DNA of 64,000 bases, taken from Paramecium sonneborni. Taxonomy: Eukaryota; Ciliophora; Oligohymenophorea; Peniculida; Parameciidae. Shown piece by piece: positions 1-13,626 of this stretch; the stretch's first letter is position 1; the number at the start of each line of letters is the position of its first letter. The position numbers were made by a program, and so were the translations under genes. A model generated the notes under the pieces. That model saw nothing but the letters and a program-made list of their open reading frames with translations. It did no database searches and was not told where the DNA came from. The DNA is taken from assembly GCA_905182985.1 (NCBI GenBank), contig CAJJDN010000121.1:66028-130027 (forward strand), read 5' to 3'.

Positions 1-946
1 TATGTATTTATAACATTAAATCACTCTATTATTTTATATCTTTTTCATTAAGGATTATAATAAATTTTACAAATATCTAAAGTTATTAAAAAAACAATTT
101 ATTTACATATTGTCTCTCTAATTTAACATCTTTAACAACATTTCAATATTATTTCTTAAATTGTTTCAATATGTATTATATATGATAATAAATTTTCATA
201 GAAACTCTTGATACTAAAGTTTGCTAAGAATTCTTATTTAAAATAGAATAGATAATAAAAGATCATAATTTCAATGATTAAGATTTATGGATTATTATAT
301 TTCATCAAAATTATTTTTTGTTTTTTCATTAATTTAATTGTAAATGCTCTCATAATGCTTAAAATTAATATTTAAATTGACTTTTGATTTGTATATTACC
401 CATTTTTCCATTCAAAATAATCATCTAAATATTAATATAAATAAGTTTTATTAATGTGTTACTGGCAAATAAACTATCAAATCAATATAAAAAAAAATAT
501 TACAAGTTTAAAAAATAATTGTTCTAAATAAATAGAAATATGATAAGAGTAGTGTATAGATATATAAAAATATGATTGTTTAATTCAACATTAGTTGTCT
601 TTAATTTGAATAAAAACTTATGTTGAGAGATTTAAATAATTCTAAGATTAGTCAAAGAATTAGATTGTGACTAGTCTATGAAATTGATTGCATATGCAAA
701 GAAATGATATTGTAAAAGAATAATGTAGATTGAGTGAATGAAAATAAAAGGAGTTAAATTTATATATAAGGATGACATAATGAATGTAATAAATCATCGA
801 TGATGAAATCTAATGAAGTATTAAGAATAGAAATAGATGGAAAATCCACAAAATAATGATTGAGATATATGAAAATAAAGTGAAAAGAGATAAGACTTAA
901 AAATATATGTATATTTGTAATATATTTACTCATTAAATAGCTGGAT
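1..946. other. No gene recognised
   Basis: Very AT-rich sequence with no reading frame that looks like protein under the TAA/TAG=Gln code on either strand. No telomeric repeat is visible at the window edge. It lies downstream of the small minus-strand gene that ends at 947. Confidence 0.6.
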
Positions 947-1241
947 TCAATCAAAAGAGATAAGTTGGAATGCATTCCAGTCGACTTCTATATATTCAGG
1001 TTCCTAATTATAAAATTATAATGGTTACTTCATTCAATACCACAGATCTAACTGTATAATTATTGATTATTTAGCTATCTTCAAGCTAATAATTTTTGAA
1101 GTATTGTGGTTCACTTTTGATTTCAGGTTTAAGATCTTTATTCGTTATTTTAGGGAAAATGGTCCCCCATTTCCAAACACTGTCATCTAAAGGATGTGGT
1201 TTAGAGGGTTTGTTAGTGAAGACAATGGGAGACTAACTCAT
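947..1241 (-). CDS. Small hypothetical protein
   Basis: Unrecognised protein of about 90 residues, read from ATG at 1241 to TGA at 947. A 25-nt intron (GTAACC...TTAG) near the 3' end joins two good frames: the first ends ...RSVVLNE and the second continues EPEYIEVDWNAFQ. Composition is ordinary for a soluble protein (PHPLDDSVWKWGTIFP near the N-terminus), and the local GC is higher than in the flanks. It sits 122 nt downstream of the FAM135-like gene on the same strand. No domain is recognised. The intron-supported frame argues that it is real, but the start could lie elsewhere. Confidence 0.55.
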
Positions 1242-1363
1242 TAATTAATTTTAATAATTATAGCGAAGAATTTATATTAGGAATTAATTTAATGTCTCCC
1301 TTCCTAATAGATTTTGAAGAGAATTATAATGATTGAGAAATTGAATACTTATTGTATTAATCA

Positions 1364-3337
1364 TCACAACAAATATTCGTAATAATAATCAATAAACAGT
1401 CTTATAAAGTAGCTGTTATCTATGAACTCAATATGAGCAGCACGACCTATCATTTTATCTAGATTAGTTTTCATATTTGGAAAGAAAACTGAAGTTTTAA
1501 TTAAAATTTATGGTAATTACTATAATACTGAATCTACCATTTTATTATGAGCTATTTCTCGATCACTATTCAATATATAATTAAATATTACCCTGATTCT
1601 TTTATTTTAGTTAAAGTTGCTGATGAAAATGGAACATAACTATCTTATAATGAAAAAGCCATAATAACATTCTTAAACCAACTTAATTTAGAATTCTATG
1701 ATAATCTATAAAAAAAGGTTTTTTAAATATCTTTATCATCACATAATGTCATTTAATTCAAACAAATCTTTTAATCATCTTTTCTAAATGCTTTCATAAA
1801 CCATAAACCAGTTTCTATTAAAGATGATTATTGAATTCCTAATCCAACATGAGGTGAACCCAAACTAATAAATGTATGCATACAATCTTAATATTTATTT
1901 AAATGTTATAAAGCACATCTTATTAATACTCCACCTAATGAATGACCTATAAAAGAAAGCTAAATTTATTATTTTAAATGAGTTTTCTCTTAAATTTAAC
2001 TAATAACTTCTTAAGCTAATTTATGAGCCATAAGTGAAATATTATTTTCTGTATCATCCTCATTTATTCCAGATTAAATTATTAAATGATTTGCAAATTT
2101 TATTTTTAAATAATTCTTCCAAATTTATAAATCAGCTGATGTACCTTAATATCCATGTACTAATACAATCACATGTTTTCTATTTATCTATTATTATTAA
2201 AATTAATTAATTGCTTATAATGAACATACTACATCCTCAAAAAAGAAAGGTAAATTAATTGATTCATAATAAAATTAATCTAATATTTAAACATTCTATA
2301 TTTTCATCCTCTAATCTTTTCTTGCCTAATACCAAATTTCTTCTCTCTACTTCAATAATGGTAATTAAATTTATATCTATATTTCTTCAAATGTAATCTA
2401 ATTAGATATCACTTACTCTCCTGATAACTTTTTACAATTTTATAATATTTTATTATCTATTGATTCCATTAAATAATTTCTAGAATGATTAAGTAACTAT
2501 TAAAATTAATTCCATAATGAAAATAAGGATTATCCCAATTAATTAATAATCAACAAACAATCTTCACCTAAACTTTTTGTCTATAAATTAGATTTAAATT
2601 TAGCTGTCTATACTATAGGAATCTTCATCAAATGTTGCATCTAAATATTCTTATCCTTCAATTAATTAATAATTTAAATCAATAGATTACGATACTTTGT
2701 TTAAATGGATCCAAGAGAATCAACATATTCTCCAATAAACAAATTCACCTACTCTTAATCAACTAAAAACCATTAACTAAATTAAATTACAATTATTAGT
2801 CTTATTCTTTAGAAACTCTTAAAATCCATTCACTCCTCCAGTAAATCTATAATCCAATATCATTGTGTAGATATACATCTTTGATGTACATAAATGATTG
2901 TTATCAAATACTATATCCACTCCTTATTAAACCCCTTCATGTGCATTATTTATTATACATTCAAAACTACTCACTTATTACATCTATAAAACTGCATTCT
3001 CACTCTCCACTATCTAACTATACAACAAACCAACATTCACTTTTATTGCTGTATTTTTATTTGGATGAGCCTAATACAATATTCTGAATAAACAAGCATT
3101 ATCTAATTCTACATATTATTCAGAATATTGTATTTCAAACACCTTCGAACAAAATTATGAATCCTAAATTGATTCTTCATTTTTATCTCCTGATTATGAT
3201 AATACAAGGTATGGCTAAACAACTTCTGCATTTTAAGAACTCATCTCTACTTTTAATGCATAAAATCCTTATTCAAAAAGATCTATATTTCTAAAAAAAT
3301 TCAAATTTATTAGTATTTCTAAATTTCCTCCTAACAT
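1364..3337 (-). CDS. FAM135/DUF676-type putative serine esterase
   Basis: Alpha/beta-hydrolase of the FAM135 (DUF676) family. The N-terminal part (start ATG at 3337) carries the FAM135-like segment FFRNIDLFEQGFYALKV. The C-terminal hydrolase domain shows HVIVLVHGYQGTSAD (oxyanion strand), the nucleophile elbow IGHSLGG with catalytic Ser, FISLGSPHVG, the signature CDDKDIQKTFFYRLSQ, then FKNVIMAFSLQDSYVPF and, near the end, KMIGRAAHIEF. A 26-nt intron (GTAATATTT...AATAG) lies between the last two and is needed to keep frame. Stop TGA at 1364. The substrate of this family is not well known; an esterase or lipase role is inferred from the motif. The first 1 kb of the gene is repeated at 3453-4499 by an assembly duplication. 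Confidence 0.85.
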
Positions 3338-4613
3338 TTCCAAATCAAATTTTATAATTATAATATTAATATTTTCTATTTTGATTATTAATATTAATAA
3401 TCAAAATTTATGATCAAATAAATTAAAATCTTTTCTTATTATTATTATATANACATTCTATATTTTCATCCTCTAATCTTTTCTTGCCTAATACCAAATT
3501 TCTTCTCTCTACTTCAATAATGGTAATTAAATTTATATCTATATTTCTTCAAATGTAATCTAATTAGATATCACTTACTCTCCTGATAACTTTTTACAAT
3601 TTTATAATATTTTATTATCTATTGATTCCATTAAATAATTTCTAGAATGATTAAGTAACTATTAAAATTAATTCCATAATGAAAATAAGGATTATCCCAA
3701 TTAATTAATAATCAACAAACAATCTTCACCTAAACTTTTTGTCTATAAATTAGATTTAAATTTAGCTGTCTATACTATAGGAATCTTCATCAAATGTTGC
3801 ATCTAAATATTCTTATCCTTCAATTAATTAATAATTTAAATCAATAGATTACGATACTTTGTTTAAATGGATCCAAGAGAATCAACATATTCTCCAATAA
3901 ACAAATTCACCTACTCTTAATCAACTAAAAACCATTAACTAAATTAAATTACAATTATTAGTCTTATTCTTTAGAAACTCTTAAAATCCATTCACTCCTC
4001 CAGTAAATCTATAATCCAATATCATTGTGTAGATATACATCTTTGATGTACATAAATGATTGTTATCAAATACTATATCCACTCCTTATTAAACCCCTTC
4101 ATGTGCATTATTTATTATACATTCAAAACTACTCACTTATTACATCTATAAAACTGCATTCTCACTCTCCACTATCTAACTATACAACAAACCAACATTC
4201 ACTTTTATTGCTGTATTTTTATTTGGATGAGCCTAATACAATATTCTGAATAAACAAGCATTATCTAATTCTACATATTATTCAGAATATTGTATTTCAA
4301 ACACCTTCGAACAAAATTATGAATCCTAAATTGATTCTTCATTTTTATCTCCTGATTATGATAATACAAGGTATGGCTAAACAACTTCTGCATTTTAAGA
4401 ACTCATCTCTACTTTTAATGCATAAAATCCTTATTCAAAAAGATCTATATTTCTAAAAAAATTCAAATTTATTAGTATTTCTAAATTTCCTCCTAACATT
4501 TCCAAATCAAATTTTATAATTATAATATTAATATTTTCTATTTTGATTATTAATATTAATAATCAAAATTTATGATCAAATAAATTAAAATCTTTTCTTA
4601 TTATTATTATATA
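2291..4613. repeat. 1161-bp perfect tandem duplication around a single N (assembly artefact)
   Basis: Bases 2291-3451 recur as 3453-4613 at a fixed offset of 1162, with only the N at 3452 between them, and I saw no difference by eye. The unit starts inside the FAM135-like gene and extends past its start codon. A biological tandem repeat could also look like this, but the N at the joint and two similar cases in the window favour two contig ends that overlap and were not merged. Confidence 0.85.
3453..4499 (-). other. Duplicate 5' fragment of the FAM135-like gene
   Basis: Second copy of the N-terminal coding part of the gene at 1364-3337, from its ATG (4497-4499) to the N at 3452. It lacks the hydrolase core and should be collapsed with the other copy. 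Confidence 0.8.
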
Positions 4614-4857
4614 TCAAAAATTTATATTCATTTATACATACTCTCATATTGAATCATCTATCAAATTTAAATCTATAATAAATATTAAAAACTAAAAGAC
4701 TTTCATTAGATAAAAACAATCTCATATTATGATTTTAGATTATTAATAATTATTAATAATAATTATTTAATAAATAATTATTAAAAAACCCTAAAATAGT
4801 TTTCCTTGAAGATGTAGAAAAAATCATGAATTAATTAATTATTGAATTAATATTAAC
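4500..4857. promoter_or_regulatory. Divergent intergenic region
   Basis: 358 bp between the FAM135-like gene (minus) and the 939-residue gene (plus), so it should hold both promoters. It is AT-rich with TTATTAATAATTATTAATAA-type stretches. No specific element is identifiable. Confidence 0.4.
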
Positions 4858-7677
4858 ATGAACTTTGAAAGACAACTCTATGAAACTTATCAAATTGATC
4901 CAGATCAATTACACAAAAATATGAACCAAGATAATCTCATTCTATTATGTTAATTGGCAGATTAAAGTGATAATGAAATAACATTACAAATTGTTGGAAG
5001 TTTGGTTTCAACTTATATTGATTAAAATCATCAAAATACACCAGAATTTGGTAAGATATTTGAATTTGCATGGAATAGAATCAAAAGATTTACAACACAT
5101 TCTAGACCAGTCTATCATTTTTTTGCATCTATCATAGCCAATATCATATTACATTTTTATGATTAAATACCTGTTTAATATTTTAAAGAACAAGCTTAAG
5201 TAATGAATAAATAAGTTTATCTTATTATTATTGATACAGTATTAAGAAGATTATAACCATAAGATAGAGTTGGAGAATTCAAAATACTTGATTCAAAACA
5301 AAAAGTAGTTAGATAACAATTTTTTAAACATAATCTTGATTCCCTTCTAGAAATTATTACTACAAGTCTAATTGGAAATAATAGTAATTCTGATTTATAA
5401 TTATTGGATACTGCTATTGATCTATTAAATTTATTATTATCTTCAGAAATTAGAGAAGATTTCAAAGAAAAAGATTGGCATAAAATTAAAAGAGCTGAAG
5501 TTAAAAATAAAAGAAATCTATAAATAATAATGAAAGAAATTAAATTCCAAATTTTAGATTAAAATGAACTTGAAAAAATGATTTAAAATTAACATTTAGA
5601 TCATATGGATCCAATAACCAATCATATTAAAATGGTTTGGTCTATAGTCAAATATTAATAATTCATTGCCAAATTAACTGAATTATTACCATTAAACATT
5701 AAAATTTGGGAATCTCTTGGTAAAATATGTAAAATTTACTAAAAATATTATTCTAATGATAAATAAAGTATTGATATTATCTACTAAATCACTACAAATA
5801 TTATGGTATCAGATATATCAAAGATTAATTCTATTAATTTACTTAATTTTGCTAGTAAGACTATCTTTGCTAATCACACTCCTTAATGGATTGAATTCAA
5901 CTTAAATTTAATTAAAACTTTAAATTCTATAGATGCTGTTTAAGTTGGACTCAAATTTCTAAGAAATCTAATTAGATTTTAAAGATAATTTGATTATACT
6001 TAATTACATTCCTTTGTTATGCCTATTATTGCTAGCTTTTTTAATTCTTGGATTATTTAAAATAATTAATGGATAAATGATTAATTTTTAAGAAACAATA
6101 TTAAACACATTTTAAAAGAAATTAGTTGTTTTATGATTGAATAATATTTAGAGTTCTTTGCTTAAATGATTCAATTAAATAACGATTAAAATATTTAAGA
6201 AATGGCATTCAAACATTATACTATGGGTTTATTTGCATCAATTAAAAGTACAACCTATCAACTTGATGTCATTAATAAATTACAATTCTATAAAATGGAA
6301 TAATTCTTATATCCAATAAACTTAGAGATGTTTAAATAATTTCATTATTAAGAACTTTATAGTAAAGCATTTGATTTTGCATTCTTGTATTTAAGAAATT
6401 AATCTCCTTTTACAGATAGATTTTTATATAAGTTTTGGAAGGTACTTTTTGATTAATAAACTCTTATAAAATTTGAAGAAATTATATAAAAAATGTAAAT
6501 TGATCGAAAAACTATATTTAATTTCAATAGAATATTCTTATTTAATGATTAATTATTGATATAAAAATCTTTAAAGATTTTCATTAATGCAAAAATAAGA
6601 ATGGAAGATAAATTTTACTAAATAAATCAAATAAATATCCCAAAAGAATGTTTTTCAGAATTTCACGAATTTCGAATGATTCCTAATTAAAAAATTATTA
6701 CACTCTATCATAAAGTAAAAATGTATTTACTTAATGTTGAAAATGAATCTATTAAAGATTAACTAGCATCTGATCAATTAATATAAAAATTTAAAAATGA
6801 TGTCGTTTTATTTTTAGATTAAATTTAAAATACTGGAGATATAGTTTTTATACTTTAGAGTATGTTAAATGAAAATGTTAGGAGTCTTTATGGAGTAATA
6901 ATGTAAATAATTGATGATAAAGCCTATTTAACATTATTTGCTTAGAGTATAAATTTTGATATGCTAAAATTAACAAGAATGATGATTAATACTACTGGAT
7001 AGATTGGTTAATTAAAATAAGTAATGATTGATTAACTTTATGAATGGATTTTATAAGTAGTCAAGAAAGTTTAGTTTCATTTAGATTCTATAAATAAAGA
7101 ATTCAATTAAGAAAGATAATTAGGATAAAAAAGTATATAAAATATTTATAAACTCTATTATAAACCTCTACTCCAATTATTGAAGATATTCTAAAATTTA
7201 AAATACTTAAATAGATTAACAACAAGTAAGAAACAAATTAGAATTTAGATTTATCAATCAATTTTATTAATCTTCAAATATATCAATCTAAATGATTTAA
7301 GTAACTACATACACAAAATGTCGTAATTATTTTATGTGATATAATGGTTATTGGAATTTGAAATTACTAGACAAATGATATCTGATGAAATATTTGCAAT
7401 TATTTTGGATGTAATTCTATATACAATTTATTTAGTTTATTAATTGCGCATTATTGATACAAGAAAAACGATCCTTAATGACATGCTTAAAGATTATATC
7501 AGATATCTAAACATACGATTAATTCAGTCATTCTTAATATGTAAATATTATTTTAATTCTTTAGATATAATAGAGATTAATAGCAGAGAATTGTTTATTT
7601 GGAGCCTTTTTATACAATATAAGAATCTCAGATATTTCAGTTTTGATTTTAAGATACTTTTAAAGAATGCCTAATGA
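4858..7677 (+). CDS. Large helical protein of unknown function (939 aa)
   Basis: One uninterrupted frame from ATG (4858) to TGA (7675-7677), 940 codons, with no intron needed. Many glutamines are encoded by TAA/TAG. The sequence has regularly spaced hydrophobic residues and short polar turns throughout, suggesting an alpha-solenoid of the HEAT/ARM or importin/exportin kind, but I cannot name a family. The N-terminus (MNFERQLYETYQIDPDQL) has no signal peptide. The C-terminal 80 residues are rich in hydrophobic and aromatic residues. It is transcribed divergently from the FAM135-like gene. Confidence 0.8.
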
Positions 7678-8120
7678 TTTTAATCTGTTATTCTCTAAAC
7701 TTAAATAAAGAATGTAACCATATAAAAGTTAAGAATGGGATTAAATTATTAATGTTAAATTGGATAAACTCTATTCAATAATACCAAAATAATAATAATT
7801 AGTTAAGATGGCAACTTAAAATAAACAAATAGAAAAAACCTTCACAGATTATTTTTATTAAGTTTAATTATTTTATAATTATTATCCATGATATTTTTAA
7901 TATATGTTCTAATTATTTAATATAACATATCCTTTAAACTCTTATCTGAAAATATAAAATCAAAATTCTCAAATTTTATTATTTCTTTTAAAAAAGTATT
8001 TAATATTCATTAGCAATAAGGGAATATATAAATTAATATATAAATTTTATTGATTATTATCTCTGATACAAAATGAGAAATTAAATAATTAATGATTTGG
8101 AATATATCTATTTATATAAA
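7678..8120. other. Intergenic, no gene recognised
   Basis: Convergent gap between the 939-residue gene and the glutathione transferase gene. The only ATG-led frame is about 27 codons (near 7808) and is not convincing. Confidence 0.5.
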
Positions 8121-8797
8121 TCATAATGTCAAAAAGAAAGGTGCACCTTTTGTGATTCTTTCTTAAATAAGTTAATCATAATTCTCAACTTTGCTTTATT
8201 AAACTCCTGGAATGGATAAAATATTTTCATAATATTCTTGTAATCTTGGAAATCCTTCAAATGGATTGAATTTTAAAAGTGGTTTAAGTGCACTTAATAA
8301 TGTGAATATTGGAGCATAAGCAAAATCAGCTAAAGTTAATTCATTGCTGAAAATGAATTTAGATTATTACAACCAACCTTCTAATTTCTCAAAATACCAT
8401 TTCAAATCATTTAAACTATTTTTAAAAGACTAAAAATATTATATTAATATTATACATCTTCGGTTTTAGCTGAAAATACACTCCAGAATGTACCAATAAT
8501 TTCTCCAGAAAATTCTGCTCTAGCTCTATTTAATGCTCTTTATAAATTATCATTTGGAAGTAATGATTATGGAGCAAGTGTATTAATATAATCTAAAATA
8601 ACCAATGATTCAAAAAGGACAGTCTCACCAACAAAAAGAATTGGCACTTTTTCTAATGGACTAGCCTTAACAAACCAATCAGGTTTATTTTCCAAATCAA
8701 TATATTTTATTTCATATGGAATCTTTAAATGGTTTAAAGCAGCAACCACTCTTAAAACATATGGGCAAATATTGAAGGATACTAATGTTAAGCTCAT
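8121..8797 (-). CDS. Glutathione S-transferase, omega-like
   Basis: Cytosolic GST of about 215 residues. The N-terminal thioredoxin fold has a cysteine active-site motif near the start (NICPYVLRVVAAL, like the CPFxxR of omega/dehydroascorbate-reductase GSTs), the cis-proline segment LEKVPILF and the glutathione-binding ES pair (LFESLVILDYI). The all-helical C-terminal domain carries the capping motif LTLADFAYAPIF. A 26-nt intron at 8430-8455 is needed to keep frame. Start ATG 8795-8797, stop TGA at 8121. The Cys rather than Ser/Tyr predicts thiol-transferase or reductase activity more than classical conjugation. Confidence 0.88.
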
Positions 8798-9435
8798 TAT
8801 TAATTAAATATATAAAAACTTTAATCATTTATAAATTAGGGTTTTAGAATTTCTTAATTCTAAAAATAATATCACCTAATTTTGATTAAACAATTGTTAA
8901 AATTTATCACTTCAAAAAAAATATCGACAGGTTTTGATATACTCTCTTTCACTTAAAATTAATAATATATCATAAACTATTTAAATCAAATACATTACTT
9001 CATTTAGATTTTTAAGTCAAAATTTCTAATTAAGAAAAATTAACAAATTTTAGCTCATTTATTTATAAGTTAAATGACTGACTACTCATTATTAATTTTT
9101 TTAATTTACTTTAATTGAAAATAAGTGTCCAGGCTTTACAATATACCCCTAATTAAAATTCTATTTTTGATCTATTCAATACTAATTTTAAATTGTCTTT
9201 AGGATTTTGAGAATCATTAACAATGTGTTAAATTAATCTAAAATATTTACAAAAAAATTTGTTTTTGAAAAAAAAAAAGATTTTTCCTAAGCTATTAAAG
9301 CTAAGTAATGTTTTCTTTTAATTAGATTATAATATTTATAAATTCATTAAATTTTGAAAAAGGTGATGAGATTTTTAGTAATTGAGTTTTAAAATAAAAA
9401 GAAAGAATGAATAAATAAATTTGTATTTTATAGAT
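8798..9435. other. Intergenic, no gene recognised
   Basis: 638 bp upstream of the GST gene and downstream of APC2. AT-rich with homopolymer A runs and no sustained protein-like frame seen on either strand. Confidence 0.5.
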
Positions 9436-11403
9436 TCATTATTTTAATTCAATATATTCTGATCCTTACAATTTTCCTTTTTGAATTAATATTTTAATAG
9501 CTTCTTTAATATTGTTTTCAGTTACAGGAGTAGAAAATTCACTTTTGAAAGTAGTTTTAAATAATTAAACAATTTTTTCAATTTTAAGAGTGCCAGTTTA
9601 TTTTAATAATTCAATCAAATTATGAGAAATTTATTGAATGAGTTGATTGGATTATAAAAAATTAGTAGATGAGACAAATAAATCTTCTGGTATTTCTTCA
9701 ATTAATAAATCATCACAAGCTTGAATAAATAAATTTTATACATTAAGGAATATATGTTTTAACAGCAGTATATTAGATTACATCATTATCACATTTTTAT
9801 TCTTTAATAACTCCTTTTTAAATCCAGAATTACATTCTTCTTTTTAAATCTTCATGATTCATTTACAATTATTATGTTAATGCATCACTATATAATCCTT
9901 TAGAATCATCATCATTAAAATATCCAATTAAACAAGCATGTATAGGTAAACATTTAAATTAAAAATCTCCATTATCAAAAGTTAAATCTAAAGTAACACT
10001 ACCTAAATCATGATGCCATAATAAGGAACGCATAGTTTTAATTTTTTCAAATTTTTTTTAATAATCATTAAATAATTATTCAATAGTTGGAGGTAATTTA
10101 AAAGTAGGTTTAAATTCATAACTAATAGGCCAAAAAGTTTTACTCAAAAATAATGGTTTTAACATAGTAAATTAAGTTGTTAATGATTAAATATTAGTAT
10201 CAATACGTTTACTTTCATAAATATCTTTCATCATAATACTACATGTATTCATAGATTGTTCACCAAATCGAATTTTCATAAGTTCAATATTGGCAATTTC
10301 TTATTCTAATGAAAATTCCTTTGGTGTCAATATTTTTTCAGCTACCATGTTTTAATATTCACTTATAAATGCTTCTTAAGATCCATATAAACTAACTAAA
10401 ACACTTGTTAAGTCTTTCTCTTAAGAAGTTTCTTCATCAGATGATTCTTATTATTCAAATATCATAACTTTATCTGTTGAATAATTTTATTAAGTCAAGA
10501 TTCCAATAATACATCTTAAGAAATCAGATCTTTATAATAAATATTCTTTGATTGGTTTTGTAACTTTATCAAATACCATATAATCTGAATCAACAAATTA
10601 TAAAACTTTTAATAAATTCACATAGAATTTTAAAATAGTTTCTGTATTGACTCCTGAAATCAATAATCTTTTTTTCATTTATTATTATAAACATGAATCC
10701 ATATTTGCATACATTTTAGTTACTTCCATACTCTATTTAAATTCATGTAGATGATCACTTGTATCAGGATAATATAGAACAGCTTCAAACATATTCTTAA
10801 TAGTTCTATCTGCATGAACTTATTAAATAATATTTTTAGCTAATGGTTCAATTGACTCTAAAGCTGCTCCAAATTCTTATAAACCATTTAAAAAGCCTTC
10901 TTCTGAATATATCTTATCTGCATACAATTTCAATAATTCTATAGTAATTGTTTAATATTGCTCTTTGAAATTCAAATTATTTAATAATTTAAGTCTATCC
11001 TAAATATCATATTCAAGTTCATATTTCTCAACTAGAATCCTAACTAAATCAAATAATCGATTATCTTATTTGATTTCCATAAATTTAATGAAATCTGACA
11101 AGTAATCTATTTTCCCTTCTTCCTCAAGAGTATCACCAATCAATTTCTAAATAGGTTCTAATGAATATAATTTATTTTCTTTTGCAAAATCTATTAATAA
11201 TATATTAAAATAATACATTTATAGTTCTCATAACAGATATCTAATATTCCTGCCTATCTTACAATTGGCCATATTTCAGCAATTTTGTTTGGATCATTTT
11301 ATAACTAAGAATAATATTATTAGTAAGCCTTTTACTAAACAATAATTGTATCATATTATGCTTGACTAACAAATTGTGAGTTAAGAATATCAAATATATT
11401 CAT
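9436..11403 (-). CDS. APC2: Anaphase-promoting complex subunit 2 (cullin-like)
   Basis: About 640 residues. APC2 is the cullin-like scaffold of the APC/C ubiquitin ligase; with the RING subunit APC11 it drives mitotic exit. The cullin-homology part is clear: LYGSQEAFISEYQNMVAEKI, then ELMKIRFGEQSMNTCSIMMK, DIYESKRIDTNIQ, and KTMRSLLWHHDLGSVTLDL (APC2 has MRTLxWxHxLGxVTMD). The C-terminus has a winged-helix-like end (NIKEAIKILIQKGKL). Two introns are needed: 26 nt at 11191-11216 and 22 nt at 9720-9741. Start ATG at 11403, only 7 nt after the stop of the upstream kinase gene. Stop TGA at 9436. The N-terminal helical repeats are divergent. Confidence 0.9.
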
Positions 11404-11410
11404 TCAAATT

Positions 11411-12952
11411 TCAATTTTTAATTAATATATTATTAAATTTATTAACATGAAAGTTATACATCTGCTCTACTTAGCTCAAAGTTACTCTATCCTCACATCC
11501 CCATTAAACTAAATCTACTTTAGCTTCGTTTGTTTCTTTTCTATCAAATTTCCATATTGTATCATCTTCTAAATTATTTAAATCTTCTTCTATTATTGAA
11601 CTTTTTATATTCTCAATCTATTCTATCGAACTTAAATTTTCAAAAGTAAAAGTAATTCCATTAGACAAAGGATTTCTCTCTATAAAATTAATTAATTCTT
11701 GTTCTTTAAAAGCTGTTTCACGATTTTCTTATTCACATTAATTATAAAGATCAAACAAAAAGTCATATAACTCATATCTATAATCAAAAAGCTTAAAGTC
11801 TTATTAATCACTCAAAACATTTGAAATTATTTTAATCTTAAAATCATATTTTATTTTTTTACATGAAATTTTTATTAGTTGATTAATTTCTTAAAATTAA
11901 CAAATTTTTATTTTATATTCTCAGATTTACTATCCTTTATACATTAATCAAGAATGTTACAAAATTCTCCTTTCACTTTTCTTTATTATTTAATAATATT
12001 GCCAATTCTTTATCCTGGTGTTATTGTTGTTAATTTTTTTTGAATTATGTATTATGATTCTAATAAATTTTATTTTTAATCAAGTTTTCCTTCCAACCAA
12101 GGATGAGAAAACAATTCTTCGTAAGTAATTCTTTTATTTCTATCAGAAGTCAACATTCTACTTATAATGTCTTCTCCTTATTTTGAAAATTTAATAGAAC
12201 TATCGAATTTAACCTAAAAATATATATAGAAATATTCTACTGTAAAATTTTAATATTATCTCTGCAAATCAATTATACTCTTAATATTTCCTCTCCAATG
12301 ATACTTCTTAAAAATCATATAATATAAAATAACTCCTAATGACCATATATCACATTTAAAATCATATTATTGTTAACTATTAAATTTTAGAGTTAAAATA
12401 CTTTAATATTTCTGGAGCCATTGTTGCTGGAGTTCCACAATAAGAATTAAATACATCATTCTATTGATAATATTTAGCAAATCCAAAATCTGCTATTTTT
12501 ATAATATTTTCATCATCTATCAATATATTATCTAATTTCAAATCTCTATGTACTATCCCATTTTCATAAAGGTATTTCATTCCTGCTAAAATTTGGGTAA
12601 ATATTATCTTAACTTCTTCTTCATTAAGCATATTTCTCTTAGTAAAGTTATTTAAATCTCCTTTACTACAATACTCAAATATACAATAACGATAATCTCC
12701 TTTTGTGAATTCCTCTTTTAAACAAACTAAGTTATTATGCTTTGTCTTCTAATATATCTCTATTTCTTAATCAAAATATCTCAATAATTTTTGAGATTCT
12801 TCTGATGCATCAATAAAATCAAGTTTTATTTCTTTTATAGCAAATTTCTAATTCTCTTCATTAAATCCTAAATATACTGTTGCAAAAGATCCTTAACCTA
12901 TAATTGATTTCAATTGATATTATCTCACCTATTTCAAAATTAAATTGTTCAT
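11411..12952 (-). CDS. Serine/threonine protein kinase (ULK- or CAMK-like)
   Basis: Kinase domain from about residue 15: Gly loop IIGQGSFATVYLG, Lys in FAIKEIKL, catalytic loop VHRDLKLDNIL, DFG in IADFGFAKYY, activation segment SYCGTPATMAPEIL, then CDIWSLGVILYYMIF and the terminal Arg in RNKRITYEELFSHPWL. All catalytic residues are present. Two introns are needed: 25 nt after the APE motif and 27 nt before the helix that follows. The C-terminal 200 residues are unassigned and end shortly before TGA at 11411. The CGTPxxMAPE form and overall spacing suggest the ULK/ATG1 or CAMK groups, which I cannot separate by eye. Seven nt separate this stop from the APC2 start. Confidence 0.85.
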
Positions 12953-13626
12953 CCGTAAATCAAAATTAATAGAAAAAAATAATTAAATTATATTAAATTA
13001 TTTTAAACGAACATTTATCATTGTACTATTTGATATAACCATAATTATAGAATAATTCTCTATTTTTGATGAACTTCGATTTGAAAAGAATATAACATCT
13101 AAAAAAATATAATTTTTAATTACATTCTTAATAACTTTTGTTAAGAAAACATAGTAAACTTATATATTTGCTTCTAAAAATAAATAATTTAAAAATATAC
13201 CTCAAAAGTACTTGAAAAATTTTTACTATGAAAATATTTTGATTAAAAATACTTTTTATTTTTAATGATTTATCAATAAGATTTCAATCAAAGTTTTTCT
13301 AACTATTTAACTTATATATATTTAATACATTAATAAATCCACCTTATAATCTGTTAAATGTTTTATATACTTACTTTTTTTGACTTTCCCTTAATGTTAT
13401 ATTCAAAACTTAAAAATAAAAAATTGTCAAATAAAATTAGAATGAATTAAAAGTTTGTTAAATCTTTATTTAATAAGTATGCATTAGAAAACTTTTGATA
13501 TTTTTAAATAAAAGATGGAACAGAATAAATGATATCTAAAATTATATCATACTTTGAATATATTTATTATTGTTGAAAATATATATAATGTAGCAAAACA
13601 TTAATAAAAATTTGTAATAAAATAAC
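12953..13626. other. Intergenic, no gene recognised
   Basis: 674 bp upstream of the kinase gene and downstream of the small Cys-containing gene. No convincing coding frame seen. Confidence 0.5.

Noticed and set aside
4858..7677. Exportin/importin assignment for the 939-residue protein
   Set aside because: The helical-repeat character fits, but no family-specific motif could be recognised, so it is left unnamed.
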